Source: JBBPZA01 sp038330095
GTDB taxonomy: Bacteria; Actinomycetota; Thermoleophilia; Solirubrobacterales; Solirubrobacteraceae
Assembly (NCBI GenBank): GCA_038330095.1
Contig: JBBQNQ010000038.1
Location: 1 to 27,102 of the forward strand
Length of the DNA: 27,102 nt
Direction: 5' to 3'
Part shown: positions 15,013 through 23,378 of the stretch, one piece after another
Layout: each line of letters begins with the position of its first letter
Position numbering within the stretch: position 1 is the first letter of the stretch
Position numbers and translations under genes: made by a program
The notes under the pieces: model-generated
The model's input: only the letters and a program-made list of their open reading frames with translations
Told to the model about the DNA's origin: nothing
The model's database searches: none

Positions 15013-15657
15013 ATGCAGCGCAGCCCGACCAGCGCGGTACCCCGCGGACGCCACGCTCCCCCACTGGCCGTCCGGCTCGAGGCGCAGCGCGGCCGGCTGC
15101 TGGCCTCCGCCGCGAGCGTGTTCGCCGCCAAGGGCTACGCCGAGGGGAGCGCCGAGGCGATCAGCCGCGAGGCAGGTATGTCGAAGGCTACGTTCTACGA
15201 GCACTTCGCCAACAAGGAGGAGTGCATCATCGCGCTGTTCGACAGCGCTCGCGACTTCGTCCTCCAGGCGATGTCGGAGGCCGCCGACGCGGCGGGTCGC
15301 GACCCGGAGGCGCGCCTGATGGCCGGCGTCGGCGCGTTCCTCGAAGCCGTCGCGACCTACCCCGACTACGGCCAGACCCTGCTGGTCGAGATCATCGGCG
15401 CCGGGCCGCTGGCGGCGGAGCGGCGTGACAGCATCCTCGCCGCCTTCGCCGCGGTGCTCGACAGTGAGAACGCGGCCGCCGTCGCGCGCACCGGCGGCCC
15501 GCGCTTCGCGTCCCCCGACGACTCGTTCGCGGTGGTCGGAGCGATCGCCGAGCTGGCGTCGCGCCAACTTCGCCGCGACCGGCCCGACGAGATCCGCAAG
15601 CTCGAGCCGGTGATCAGGCGGGTGATGCTCGGGGTGCTGTCACAGGCGCCGAAGTGA
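15013..15657 (+). CDS. TetR/AcrR family transcriptional regulator (first of two)
   Basis: A 214-residue regulator. The N-terminal HTH is clear: L-L-A-S-A-A-S-V-F-A-A-K-G-Y, then A-I-S-R-E-A-G-M-S-K-A-T-F-Y-E-H-F-A-N-K-E-E-C at about residues 50-75. The remaining ~130 residues form the ligand-binding and dimer domain, which has no recognisable ligand signature. Its stop overlaps the UDGb start by GTGA, and UDGb overlaps the GNAT gene likewise, so it heads a three-gene coupled unit. It probably controls that unit and the divergent lipoprotein through the shared promoter at 14992-15001. No clear palindromic operator was found there. Confidence 0.88.
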   Translation: MQRSPTSAVPRGRHAPPLAVRLEAQRGRLLASAASVFAAKGYAEGSAEAISREAGMSKATFYEHFANKEECIIALFDSARDFVLQAMSEAADAAGRDPEARLMAGVGAFLEAVATYPDYGQTLLVEIIGAGPLAAERRDSILAAFAAVLDSENAAAVARTGGPRFASPDDSFAVVGAIAELASRQLRRDRPDEIRKLEPVIRRVMLGVLSQAPK

Positions 15658-16346
15658 GCACCGGCCTGGTTGACCGGCTCGCCCAGGTGGAGAGCGAGGT
15701 CATCGACTGCTTCCGCTGCCCACGGCTCGTGGCGTGGCGCGAGGAGGTGGCGCGCGTGCGCCGGGCAGCATTCGCCGGTGAGGAGTACTGGGGGCGACCG
15801 CTTCCCGGATTCGGAGATCCGGCCGCGCGCGTGTTCGTACTCGGGCTCGCACCGGCTGCGCACGGCGGCAACCGAACGGGGCGCATCTTCACGGGCGACC
15901 GCTCGGGGGACTGGCTGTTCGCCGCCCTTCACCGCACTGGCTTCGCCAACCAGCCGACATCGGTGGCGCGCGACGACGGCCTGGAGCTGACCGACTGCTT
16001 CATCGCCGCGGCCGTACGCTGCGCGCCGCCGGCCAACCGCCCCACCCCGCAGGAGCGAGACGCCTGTCTCCCGTACGCGGCGCGAGAGCTCGAGCTGCTC
16101 GACGGAGTGCGTGTGGTGGTGTGCCTGGGCGGCTTCGCGTGGGACGCGGCGCTGCGCCTGCGTGCTGACCTCGGCGAGCCGGCTCCCCGACCGCGACCGC
16201 GCTTCGCCCACGGCGCCGAGCTCCCCGGCGAGCGCTTCGCGCTGCTCGGCTGCTTCCACGTCAGCCAGCAGAACACGTTCACCGGCAGGCTCACCGAGCC
16301 CATGCTGGACGCCGTGCTCACGCGCGCGAGGGAGCTCGCCGCGTGA
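15654..16346 (+). CDS. udgB: Uracil-DNA glycosylase, family 5 (UDGb)
   Basis: A 230-residue iron-sulfur glycosylase that removes uracil and other deaminated bases from DNA in base-excision repair. Motif A is the family-5 form (G-L-A-P-A-A-H-G-G-N-R-T-G-R-x-F-T-G-D at about residues 64-82), which lacks the Asp/Asn water activator of other families. Motif B is H-V-S-Q-Q-N-T-F-T-G-R-L-T near residues 202-214. Four Cys suit a 4Fe-4S cluster: C19-x2-C22 and C123-x14-C138. Length is normal. GTG start overlaps the TetR stop by four bases, and its own stop overlaps the GNAT start, indicating one transcript. Confidence 0.92.
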   Translation: MSTGLVDRLAQVESEVIDCFRCPRLVAWREEVARVRRAAFAGEEYWGRPLPGFGDPAARVFVLGLAPAAHGGNRTGRIFTGDRSGDWLFAALHRTGFANQPTSVARDDGLELTDCFIAAAVRCAPPANRPTPQERDACLPYAARELELLDGVRVVVCLGGFAWDAALRLRADLGEPAPRPRPRFAHGAELPGERFALLGCFHVSQQNTFTGRLTEPMLDAVLTRARELAA

Positions 16347-17248
16347 CCCGCGTGGCTTCTCCGCGCACCGCTGGGGAGCCGGCGGAGGTCCGATCCGCGA
16401 ACCCGCGCGATGCCGACGCGATCGGCCGCGTCCTGCACGCGGCGTTCAGCGGGATCGCCGAGCGCCACGGCTTCCCCTCAGACTTCCCCTCCGCGCAGTA
16501 CGGCATCGGGCTCGCGCGCACGCTGCTGAGCGCTTCGCCCTACCGCGGCGTGGTCGCCGAGCAGCGCGGCAGGGTGGTCGGCGCCGCCTTCGTGAACGTC
16601 GCCGATCCGGTGCGGGGGATCGGGCCCGTGGGGGTGTCGCCGCGGGCCCAGGCCTCCGGCGCGGGACGCGCGCTGATGAAGGCTGTCGTCGAGGCCGGCG
16701 TGGGCGGAGCGGGGCTGCGGCTGACCCAGGACCTGTTCAACATGACGTCGCTGTCGCTCTACGCGTCGCTGGGCTTCGAGGCCAAGGAGGCGCTGGTGCT
16801 CGTCCACGGCCGGCCGCGGTCGGCCCGGCGCCATGCCGCCGCTGCGCGCGTGCGCGGCATGGAGCACGGCGACCTCGAGGCCTGCTCGGGATTGTGCGAG
16901 CGCGTGCATGGCGTGTCGCGGAGCGCGGAGGTGGCCACCGCGCTGCGTGCCGGCCTACCCGCCATGATCGCCGAGCGCGAGAAGCGAGTCGTCGCGTACG
17001 CGACCACGCTGAGCTGGTGGCAGCGCGGGCACGCGGTCGCCGAGCGCCGCGAGGATCTCGTGGACCTGCTGCTCGGAGCCGCAGCACGGGCCCGAGAGCC
17101 GCTCACCTTCCTGATACCCATCCGTGACGCAGGCCTGCACCGCTGGTGCCTCGACGAGGGCCTCGAGGCGGTGAAGCCGATGACGCTGATGGCCCGAGGC
17201 CCCTACTCCGAGCCGCGAGGCGCCTGGCTGCCCTCCGTGGCCTACTGA
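16343..17248 (+). CDS. GNAT family N-acetyltransferase (probable tandem GNAT)
   Basis: A 301-residue protein. The N-terminal domain (about 15-155) reads as a GNAT fold: R-S-A-N-P-R-D-A-D-A-I at strand 1, V-V-A-E-Q-R-G-R-V-V-G-A-A-F-V, the acetyl-CoA loop V-S-P-R-A-Q-A-S-G-A-G-R-A-L-M, and Y-A-S-L-G-F-E-A-K-E. The second half (from about 170, R-V-R-G-M-E-H-G-D-L-E-A-C) looks like a degenerate second GNAT copy without an obvious acetyl-CoA loop. Substrate is unknown. It is the last gene of the coupled TetR-UDGb-GNAT unit; GTG start is within GTGA at 16343-16346. A 27-base tandem repeat lies just after it. Confidence 0.8.
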   Translation: MTRVASPRTAGEPAEVRSANPRDADAIGRVLHAAFSGIAERHGFPSDFPSAQYGIGLARTLLSASPYRGVVAEQRGRVVGAAFVNVADPVRGIGPVGVSPRAQASGAGRALMKAVVEAGVGGAGLRLTQDLFNMTSLSLYASLGFEAKEALVLVHGRPRSARRHAAAARVRGMEHGDLEACSGLCERVHGVSRSAEVATALRAGLPAMIAEREKRVVAYATTLSWWQRGHAVAERREDLVDLLLGAAARAREPLTFLIPIRDAGLHRWCLDEGLEAVKPMTLMARGPYSEPRGAWLPSVAY

Positions 17249-17255
17249 CAGCGCG

Positions 17256-17309
17256 GTGGCTCTGCGCGCCGGACGGAGCACCGTGGCTCAGCGCGCCAGA
17301 CGGAGCACC
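17256..17309. repeat. 27-base tandem duplication at the 3' end of the SGNH gene
   Basis: Two 27-base units, 17256-17282 and 17283-17309, differ at only two positions. On the minus strand each equals nine codons. The upstream unit (17283-17309) encodes the protein tail T-V-L-R-L-A-R and its TGA stop. In the copy beyond the stop, one difference turns TGA into AGA. Length in phase with codons and 25/27 identity suggest a recent duplication. Confidence 0.85.
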
Positions 17310-18169
17310 GTGATCGTCTGGGCTGCCATCTGGGACTCGCCCAGCGCGTTGGGGTGAAGGATCACCGGATTCGTGCCCTGCAGCACGGGCTCGACCCAGC
17401 GGACACCGAGGGGCTGGCAGGCGTCGTGGCCGTTGGAGACCGTGTTTAGGTCCACGTAGGTCGCCCCGATTGCGGCGGCCGCGCGGCGGACGGCATCGTT
17501 GAGCGTCGTCTGGATGCCCCGCACGTAGGGAACGTCGCCCTTCGCGACCGGCACCTTGTCGAAGCAGCCGCCGGTCGCCGGCATGATCCACGGGTAGCCC
17601 AGGATCGCGACCTTCGCCTTGGGCGCCTTGGCCCGGACGGCCCGAAGCGCCTTCACGAGCGAGGGATAGGTGGTGTTGCTGATCGTGTCCTGGAACGAGG
17701 AGCCATAACGGTCCTTGCAGGGGCTGCCCTGGCCAAGGGTCGACAGGCCGGCGATACCGCAGTCGACGATCGTGTTGATGAAGACGCCGCTGTCGTTGCC
17801 GCCGATGGTCATGGTGATGAGCTGCGTGTCCTTGCTGACGGCGTCGAGCTGCGGCGGGACGCCGGGATACTGGGAGGTGAAGTAGTGCCCGGTCTCAGCC
17901 GCACCGCAGGTCACGTCGGTCAGCCGCGCGCCGGTCTTAGCGGCGATCACGTGCGGATAGTTGAGGGTCGAGCGCAGGCACTGAGGCGGCGCCGTGAGGT
18001 CCGGCGGGAGAACGCCGGAGGCGGCGCTGTAGGAGTCGCCTAGCGCGACGTACTGAAGCGTCGTGGCCTGCGCCGCTTGGGACGCGGGACCGGCGACGGC
18101 AAGGAGCGCGCAGACGATGGCGAGCGCGAGCAGGCGCACGCGAGTGGGGCGGGGGGAACGGGTTGGCAC
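17288..18169 (-). CDS. Secreted SGNH/GDSL-family hydrolase (lipase/esterase)
   Basis: A 293-residue secreted hydrolase. Residues 1-35 form a signal peptide (arginines, then L-L-A-L-A-I-V-C-A-L-L-A-V-A, cleavage likely after A-Q-A). Block I is A-L-G-D-S-Y-S-A-A-S-G with nucleophile Ser46, block III is I-G-G-N-D-S-G, and block V is L-H-P-N-A-L-G-E with the catalytic His. The Asp three residues before this His in most GDSL enzymes is absent (V-I-L-H), as in the Ser-His dyad esterase of Streptomyces scabies. Six Cys could form three disulfides, as in actinomycete lipases of this type. GTG start at 18169 has a strong Shine-Dalgarno (GGAGGAG at 18178-18184) 8 bases upstream, unlike most genes here. 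It diverges from a TetR gene. Confidence 0.88.
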   Translation of the reverse strand: MPTRSPRPTRVRLLALAIVCALLAVAGPASQAAQATTLQYVALGDSYSAASGVLPPDLTAPPQCLRSTLNYPHVIAAKTGARLTDVTCGAAETGHYFTSQYPGVPPQLDAVSKDTQLITMTIGGNDSGVFINTIVDCGIAGLSTLGQGSPCKDRYGSSFQDTISNTTYPSLVKALRAVRAKAPKAKVAILGYPWIMPATGGCFDKVPVAKGDVPYVRGIQTTLNDAVRRAAAAIGATYVDLNTVSNGHDACQPLGVRWVEPVLQGTNPVILHPNALGESQMAAQTITVLRLAR

Positions 18170-18177
18170 TTGTTCTC

Positions 18178-18184
18178 TCCTCCT
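18178..18184 (-). promoter_or_regulatory. Strong Shine-Dalgarno of the SGNH hydrolase
   Basis: The minus strand reads GGAGGAG, 8 bases before the GTG at 18169. This gene is the clear leadered exception among mostly leaderless neighbours and the site fixes its start. Confidence 0.75.
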
Positions 18185-18195
18185 CAGGAGCTTCC

Positions 18196-18211
18196 GAAAC
18201 GGCGACGTTTC
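18196..18211. promoter_or_regulatory. Candidate TetR operator (palindrome)
   Basis: GAAACG (18196-18201) and CGTTTC (18206-18211) form a perfect 6-base dyad with a 4-base centre, AT-richer than its surroundings. It lies between the divergent TetR and SGNH genes, over the expected SGNH transcription start and in the spacer upstream of the TetR -10. Confidence 0.55.
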
Positions 18212-18214
18212 CGG

Positions 18215-18224
18215 ATAGTACGCT
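18215..18224. promoter_or_regulatory. Two-way promoter with overlapping -10 hexamers
   Basis: The plus strand reads TACGCT at 18219-18224 (TetR gene) and the minus strand reads TACTAT over 18220-18215 (SGNH gene). They share the TA at 18219-18220. The SGNH transcript would carry a leader of about 38 bases with a Shine-Dalgarno; the TetR transcript would start close to GTG 18238. Confidence 0.5.
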
Positions 18225-18237
18225 AATGTTTCTGAAG

Positions 18238-18933
18238 GTGCAAGCCTCTTACCGGTCGAGGGTCGTCGACTTCCGCGGTGAGCTCTCCGTGCCCGCCGGC
18301 CCGCTGCCGGCCGGGCGTCACCCGCTCACGCGCGAGGTGGTGCTCGCCTCACAGCGCGGCCGTCTTCTCGACGCGATGGCGCAGGCCGTCGCCGAGCACG
18401 GCTACGGCGCGACCACCGTCGCGCACGTCGTCGCTCACGCCGGGGTCTCGCGCAAGACCTACTACGAGCACTTCGGCGACAAGGAGGACTGCTTCCTCGC
18501 CCTCTACGACACGGGCATCGCCTACGTGCTCGGGCGCCTCGCGGAGACGGTCGGTGACGAGGCGTCCGACGAGGACCCGCGTCAGCGCATCGCCGCCGGT
18601 CTGAGGACGTTCCTTGCGGTGCTGGCCGAGGAGCCCGCCTTCAGCCGCGCCATCATCGTCGAGGTGCACGCCGCCGGCGCGCAGGCGGTCAGGCGCCGGC
18701 GCGCCGTCCTCGAGGCCTTCGCCCAGCGCTACGAGGACATCAACGCCCAAGCGCGCGCGAACTACTCATCAATCCCGGCGCTCTCCCACGACATCGCCCT
18801 CGCCGTCGTCGGAGCCGTCCTCGAGCTCGTCACGCTCCGCATCGAGGACGGCCGAACCCCCCAGCTGCAAGAGCTCACCGAGCCCCTCACGGACTTCGTC
18901 GGGAGCCACGTGGCCCCAACGGGGCCCGGATAG
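18238..18933 (+). CDS. TetR/AcrR family transcriptional regulator (second of two)
   Basis: A 231-residue regulator with the HTH A-H-V-V-A-H-A-G-V-S-R-K-T-Y-Y-E-H-F-G-D-K-E-D-C at about residues 60-83 and a longer, unrecognised C-terminal ligand domain. The HTH and flanking helices are similar to those of the TetR protein at 15013 (Y-E-H-F-x-x-K-E-x-C, A-I-I-V-E-V versus L-L-V-E-I), so they are likely the same subfamily. Start choice is uncertain: ATG 18226 lies only one base after the -10 hexamer and could not be on a transcript from it, so I prefer GTG 18238; GTG 18163 lies beyond the promoter. It probably represses itself and the divergent SGNH hydrolase through the palindrome at 18196-18211. 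Confidence 0.82.
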   Translation: MQASYRSRVVDFRGELSVPAGPLPAGRHPLTREVVLASQRGRLLDAMAQAVAEHGYGATTVAHVVAHAGVSRKTYYEHFGDKEDCFLALYDTGIAYVLGRLAETVGDEASDEDPRQRIAAGLRTFLAVLAEEPAFSRAIIVEVHAAGAQAVRRRRAVLEAFAQRYEDINAQARANYSSIPALSHDIALAVVGAVLELVTLRIEDGRTPQLQELTEPLTDFVGSHVAPTGPG

Positions 18934-18947
18934 CGGCCCGAGCGCCG

Positions 18948-18953
18948 TACCCT
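18948..18953 (+). promoter_or_regulatory. Candidate leaderless -10 (TACCCT) for lhr
   Basis: TACCCT lies 7 bases before the ATG at 18961, in the 27-base gap after the TetR gene. It resembles the rml element at 11422 exactly in hexamer sequence. Confidence 0.5.
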
Positions 18954-18960
18954 CCTGTGG

Positions 18961-21900
18961 ATGCCGCTCGCAGCCTTCACCCCTGCCGTTCGCGAGTGGT
19001 TCGCGAGCGCCTTCGAGGCTCCCACCGAGGCGCAGGTCAAGGCGTGGCCCGCCATCGCCACGGGCGAGCACGTGCTCATCAGCGCGCCGACCGGCTCGGG
19101 CAAGACGCTCGCCGCCTTCCTGTGGGGCCTGGACCGGCTCGCGGCCGAGCCGCTGCCCGAGGGGGAACGCCGAACGCGCCTGGTCTACGTCTCGCCGCTG
19201 AAGGCACTGGCCTACGACGTCGAGCGCAACCTGCGTGCGCCGCTGCGGGGCATCGGCGCCGAGACACGGGTGGCGATCCGCACCGGTGACACCCCGCAGC
19301 GTGAGCGCATGCAGATGCGCCGCACGCCGCCCGACGTGTTGGTCACGACGCCCGAGTCGCTCTACCTCATGCTCACCTCGCAGGCGCGCGAGATCCTGAC
19401 CGGCGCGGAGTGGGTGATCGTCGACGAGATCCACGCGGTGGCCGCCACCAAGCGCGGTGCGCACCTCGCGCTGACCCTCGAGCGCCTGGAGGCGCTGGCC
19501 GAGCGCCCGCTGCAGCGCATCGGCCTGAGCGCGACCCAGAACCCGCTGGAGGAGGTCGGCCGCTTCCTCGTCGGGCCCCGCCGGCGCTGCACCGTCGTTG
19601 ACGCCGGCGTCCGCAAGCCGCTCGACCTGAAGATCCACGTGCCCGTCGATTCCATGGTCGAGCCGGACGGCGGCGCCGACCTCGACCCTCTGGCCAGCGG
19701 AGAGGCGACCCGGCGATCGATCTGGCCGGCCATTTACCCGGAGCTGCTCCGACTGGTCCGCGAGCACCACTCCACGCTGATCTTCGTAAACAACCGCAGG
19801 GGCGCCGAGCGCCTGGCGATCCGGCTCAACGAGCTGGCCGCCAAGGAGGACGAGGAGGAAGCGGAGGGAAGCGCTGCACCACGCGAGATCGCCCGTGCCC
19901 ACCACGGCTCGCTCGCCCGCGAGGAGCGGGCGGTCGTGGAGGAGCTGCTCAAGTCCGGTGAGCTTCCCTGCCTGGTCGCCACCTCGAGCCTCGAGCTGGG
20001 CATCGACATGGGCGCCATCGACCTCGTGCTCCAGGTCGAGTCACCCAAGTCGGTGTCGCGGGGTCTCCAGCGCATCGGCCGCGCCGGCCACAAGGTCGGC
20101 GACACCAGCAAGGGCCGCATCTTCCCGAAGTTCCGGGCCGACCTGCTCGAGTCCGCGGTGGTGGCCAAGCGCATGCGCGAAGGCCTGATCGAGCCGACGG
20201 TCGTACCGCGCAACCCGCTCGACGTCCTCGCCCAGCAGATCGTCGCGATGACCGCGGTCGACGACGTGCAGGTGGACGAGTTACACGCGCTGGTCACGCG
20301 GACGCACTCGTTCTCAGAGCTGTCGCGGGAGCTGCTCGAGAACGTGCTCGACATGCTCGACGGCCGCTACCCCTCCGCCGAGTTCGGCGAGCTGCGCGCG
20401 CGCATCGTGTGGGACCGCGTCGCGGGCGTGCTCCGGGCGCGCAAGGGCGCGCGCCAGCTCGCGATCACCAACGCCGGCACGATCCCCGACCGCGGGCTGT
20501 TCGCGGTCACCCTCCCCGACGGCCGCCGCGTCGGCGAGCTCGACGAGGAGATGGTCTACGAGGCGCGGCCCGGCCAGACCTTCCTGCTGGGCGCCTCGAC
20601 GTGGCGCATAGAGGAGATCGGACGCGATCGCGTGATCGTCACCCCCGCACCCGGCGCCCCCGGGGCCGTGCCGTTCTGGCGCGGGGACGGGGTCGGCCGG
20701 CCCAAGGAGCTGGGCGAAGCGATCGGGGCCTTCTCCCGCGAGGCGGTCGGGCAGAGCGTCGAGGAGCTCGAGCGCGACTACGACCTCGACGCGCGCGCCG
20801 CCCGCAACCTGCTCGACTTCCTGCGCGAGCAGGAGGAGGCCACCCGCGTCGTGCCCTCCGACCGAACGCTGGTCATCGAGCGCTTCCGCGACGAGATCGG
20901 CGACTGGCGCCTGTGCGTCCTCTCGCCCTACGGCGCGCGCGTCCATGCGGCATGGGGGCTCGCCCTCTCCGCGCGCATCCGCGACGACTTCGGCCTCGAG
21001 TCGGACGCGATCTGGTCCGACGACGGGATCATCGTCCACCTCCCCGACGCCGACGAGCCCCCGGGCGCCGAGCTGGTGCTCATGGAGCCCGATGAGGTCG
21101 AGGAGAAGGTGGTGGCCGAGCTCGGCGCCTCGGCGCTGTTCGGTGCGCGCTTCCGTGAGAACGCCGGGCGGGCGCTGCTCATCCCCCGCGCGCGGCCGGG
21201 AAAGCGCACGCCGCTGTGGCAGCAGAGGCTCAAGTCCCAGACGCTGCTCGAAGTGGCCAAGCGCTACGCCCAGTTCCCGATCATCCTCGAGACCTACCGG
21301 GAGTGCCTGCGCGACGTGCTCGACGTTCCCGGCCTTCAGGAGCTGCTGACCAAGCTGCACCGGCGCGAGCTCTCGCTGGTCGAGGTCGAGACCAAGCCCG
21401 CCTCGCCGTTCGCCTCCTCGCTGCTCTTCGACTACGTCGCCACCTACATGTACGAGGGCGACGCGCCCAACGCCGAGCGCCGCGCCGCCGCGCTCTCGCT
21501 CGACCGCGACCTGCTGCGCGAGCTCCTGGGCCAGGAGGAGCTGCGCGAGCTGATCGACCCCGTCGCGCTCGAGCAGGTCGAGGACGACCTGCAGCACCGC
21601 TCGCAGCGCACGCAGGCCGGCAACCGCGACGCGCTGCACGACGTGCTGCGCCGGGTCGGCGACCTGTGCGACGACGAGGTCGCCGCGCGCGTGCTCGAGG
21701 GAGTGGACGCCCCGGGCATGCTCGCCGCCCTCGAGGCCGAGCGCCGCGCGGTGCGCGTGCGCGTCACCGGCGAACCGCGCTGGATCGCCGCAGACGACGC
21801 AGGCCTCTACCGCGACGCGCTCGGCGCCGTTCCGCCCGGCGGCCTGCCCGCCGCCTTCCTCGAGGACGTCCCCGACGCGCTTGAGCGCGTGCTGCGCCGC

Positions 21901-23364
21901 TTCGCTCGTACCCACGGGCCCTTCACCACCGCCGAGGTCCGCGAGCGCTACCGCGTCGACCCCAAGCCCGCGCTGGAGGCGCTCGAACGGGCGGGCGATC
22001 TCGTGCGTGGCGAGCTGCGGCCCGGCGGAAGCGAGCGCGAGTGGTGCGACGCCGAAGTGCTGCGCCGCCTGCGCCGTGCTTCGCTGGCGGCTCTGCGCAA
22101 GGAGATCGAGCCTGCCGACCAGCGCGCTCTTGCCGCGTTCCTGCCCGGCTGGCAGGGCATAGGGCGCCACTCCGCCTCGGGAGCGGGGGTCGACCGGCTG
22201 CGCGAGGTGCTCGTCCCGCTCCAGGGTCTCGCGCTGCCCGCCGAGGTGTGGGAGCGCGACGTGCTGCCGAGGCGGATCGGCGCCTACTCGCCCACCTGGC
22301 TTGACCAGCTGTGCGCGAGCGGCGAGGTCGTGTGGCTCGGAGCGGGCGCGCTCGGACGCAACTCGGGCCGTGTCGCGCTCTACTTCCGCGAGGACGTTGC
22401 GCTGCTCGGCGCCCCACCGCAGCGCTCGGCCGAGCCTCCTGGGCAGCCCGCCCACGAGGCGGTGCGCGAGCGGCTTCGCTCCGGCGCCGCCTTCTTCTCC
22501 GACCTGCTGGTCTCGGTTGAGCTCGCCCCCGAGGAGCTTCAGGAGGCGCTGTGGGATCTCGTCTGGGCGGGCGAGGTGACCAACGACGCGTGGGCGCCGC
22601 TTCGCGCCCCGCGCCTCACGCTGGCCCGGGCGCAGCGCGAGCAGAAGCGCCGCGGGCGTGCCGGCGGTCGCTTCTCCACCCGCCGCAGCGGGGCGAGTGC
22701 GCAGGTCCAGGGCCGCTGGTCGCTCACCGGGCAGCTGCTCGAGCCCGCGGCCGACCCACTCGAGCAGCGCCGGGCCCAGGCCGAGCTGCTGCTCGAGCGC
22801 TACGGGATAGTGACCCGCGAGCAGGTACTGGCGGAAGGGGTGCGCGGCGGCTTCTCGGTCCTCTACGACGCCTTCTCCCAGCTCGAGACCCTGGGCACCG
22901 CCCGGCGCGGGTACTTCGTCGAGGGCCTGGGCGGCGCGCAGTTCGCGCTCCCCGGGGCGGTCGAGCGCCTGCGCTCACAGCGCGAGGACGAGGCCCGGCG
23001 CGCCCTGGTACTGGCGGCGGCCGACCCCGCACAGCCGTACGGGGCCGCACTGCCCTGGCCCAAGCGCGACGGCGAGCGCCGCGCCCCGCAGCGCGCCGCC
23101 GGCGCTCATGTCGTGCTCGTCGGCGCCGAGCCCGTCCTCTACCTCGAACGCTCGGGCCGCGGCCTGGCCACGCTCGTCGAGCCCGACGACGAGCGGCTCG
23201 ACGCCGCCCTGGAGGCCCTGGCCGGCGAGGTGCGCGCCGGGCGCATCCGGCGCATAGGCCTCGAGCGCGTGGACGGCGAGCCGGTGCACGACTCGGCGCT
23301 GCACGACCGCCTGGTGGAGCTCGGCTTCCGCCAGAGCCCCAGGCGGCTCACGCTGAGCGCCTGA
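18961..23364 (+). CDS. lhr: Lhr family ATP-dependent DNA helicase, long form
   Basis: A 1467-residue superfamily-2 helicase, close to the ~1500 residues of full-length Lhr in Mycobacterium and E. coli. Helicase motifs in order: Q-like P-T-E-A-Q at 21-25, Walker A A-P-T-G-S-G-K-T at 42-49, V-S-P-L-K-A-L, Walker B D-E-I-H at 155-158, L-S-A-T-Q-N-P near 190, S-S-L-E-L-G-I-D-M-G near 342, and Q-R-I-G-R-A-G-H near 370. The Lhr core continues with winged-helix and beta-barrel modules to about residue 850. The rest is the large C-terminal extension (P-G-W-Q-G-I-G-R, Y-S-P-T-W-L-D-Q-L) seen only in long Lhr. Mycobacterial Lhr is a 3'-5' translocase, induced by mitomycin, linked to crosslink repair. 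In Mycobacterium tuberculosis lhr is next to nei; here nei lies one gene downstream. Confidence 0.95.
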   Translation: MPLAAFTPAVREWFASAFEAPTEAQVKAWPAIATGEHVLISAPTGSGKTLAAFLWGLDRLAAEPLPEGERRTRLVYVSPLKALAYDVERNLRAPLRGIGAETRVAIRTGDTPQRERMQMRRTPPDVLVTTPESLYLMLTSQAREILTGAEWVIVDEIHAVAATKRGAHLALTLERLEALAERPLQRIGLSATQNPLEEVGRFLVGPRRRCTVVDAGVRKPLDLKIHVPVDSMVEPDGGADLDPLASGEATRRSIWPAIYPELLRLVREHHSTLIFVNNRRGAERLAIRLNELAAKEDEEEAEGSAAPREIARAHHGSLAREERAVVEELLKSGELPCLVATSSLELGIDMGAIDLVLQVESPKSVSRGLQRIGRAGHKVGDTSKGRIFPKFRADLLESAVVAKRMREGLIEPTVVPRNPLDVLAQQIVAMTAVDDVQVDELHALVTRTHSFSELSRELLENVLDMLDGRYPSAEFGELRARIVWDRVAGVLRARKGARQLAITNAGTIPDRGLFAVTLPDGRRVGELDEEMVYEARPGQTFLLGASTWRIEEIGRDRVIVTPAPGAPGAVPFWRGDGVGRPKELGEAIGAFSREAVGQSVEELERDYDLDARAARNLLDFLREQEEATRVVPSDRTLVIERFRDEIGDWRLCVLSPYGARVHAAWGLALSARIRDDFGLESDAIWSDDGIIVHLPDADEPPGAELVLMEPDEVEEKVVAELGASALFGARFRENAGRALLIPRARPGKRTPLWQQRLKSQTLLEVAKRYAQFPIILETYRECLRDVLDVPGLQELLTKLHRRELSLVEVETKPASPFASSLLFDYVATYMYEGDAPNAERRAAALSLDRDLLRELLGQEELRELIDPVALEQVEDDLQHRSQRTQAGNRDALHDVLRRVGDLCDDEVAARVLEGVDAPGMLAALEAERRAVRVRVTGEPRWIAADDAGLYRDALGAVPPGGLPAAFLEDVPDALERVLRRFARTHGPFTTAEVRERYRVDPKPALEALERAGDLVRGELRPGGSEREWCDAEVLRRLRRASLAALRKEIEPADQRALAAFLPGWQGIGRHSASGAGVDRLREVLVPLQGLALPAEVWERDVLPRRIGAYSPTWLDQLCASGEVVWLGAGALGRNSGRVALYFREDVALLGAPPQRSAEPPGQPAHEAVRERLRSGAAFFSDLLVSVELAPEELQEALWDLVWAGEVTNDAWAPLRAPRLTLARAQREQKRRGRAGGRFSTRRSGASAQVQGRWSLTGQLLEPAADPLEQRRAQAELLLERYGIVTREQVLAEGVRGGFSVLYDAFSQLETLGTARRGYFVEGLGGAQFALPGAVERLRSQREDEARRALVLAAADPAQPYGAALPWPKRDGERRAPQRAAGAHVVLVGAEPVLYLERSGRGLATLVEPDDERLDAALEALAGEVRAGRIRRIGLERVDGEPVHDSALHDRLVELGFRQSPRRLTLSA

Positions 23365-23378
23365 GAAGCGCCTGCGCT

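Noticed and set aside
18900..18960. PafBC/RecA-NDp damage promoter (TTGTC-R-GTG-N8-TANNNT) before lhr, udgB or nei
   Set aside because: The TANNNT parts are present, but no convincing TTGTC-type element lies at the required distance.
20314..22455. A 713-codon open frame on the minus strand inside lhr
   Set aside because: Shadow of very GC-rich coding DNA: R/A/G/H-rich, no recognisable domain, while the plus strand has full Lhr motifs.
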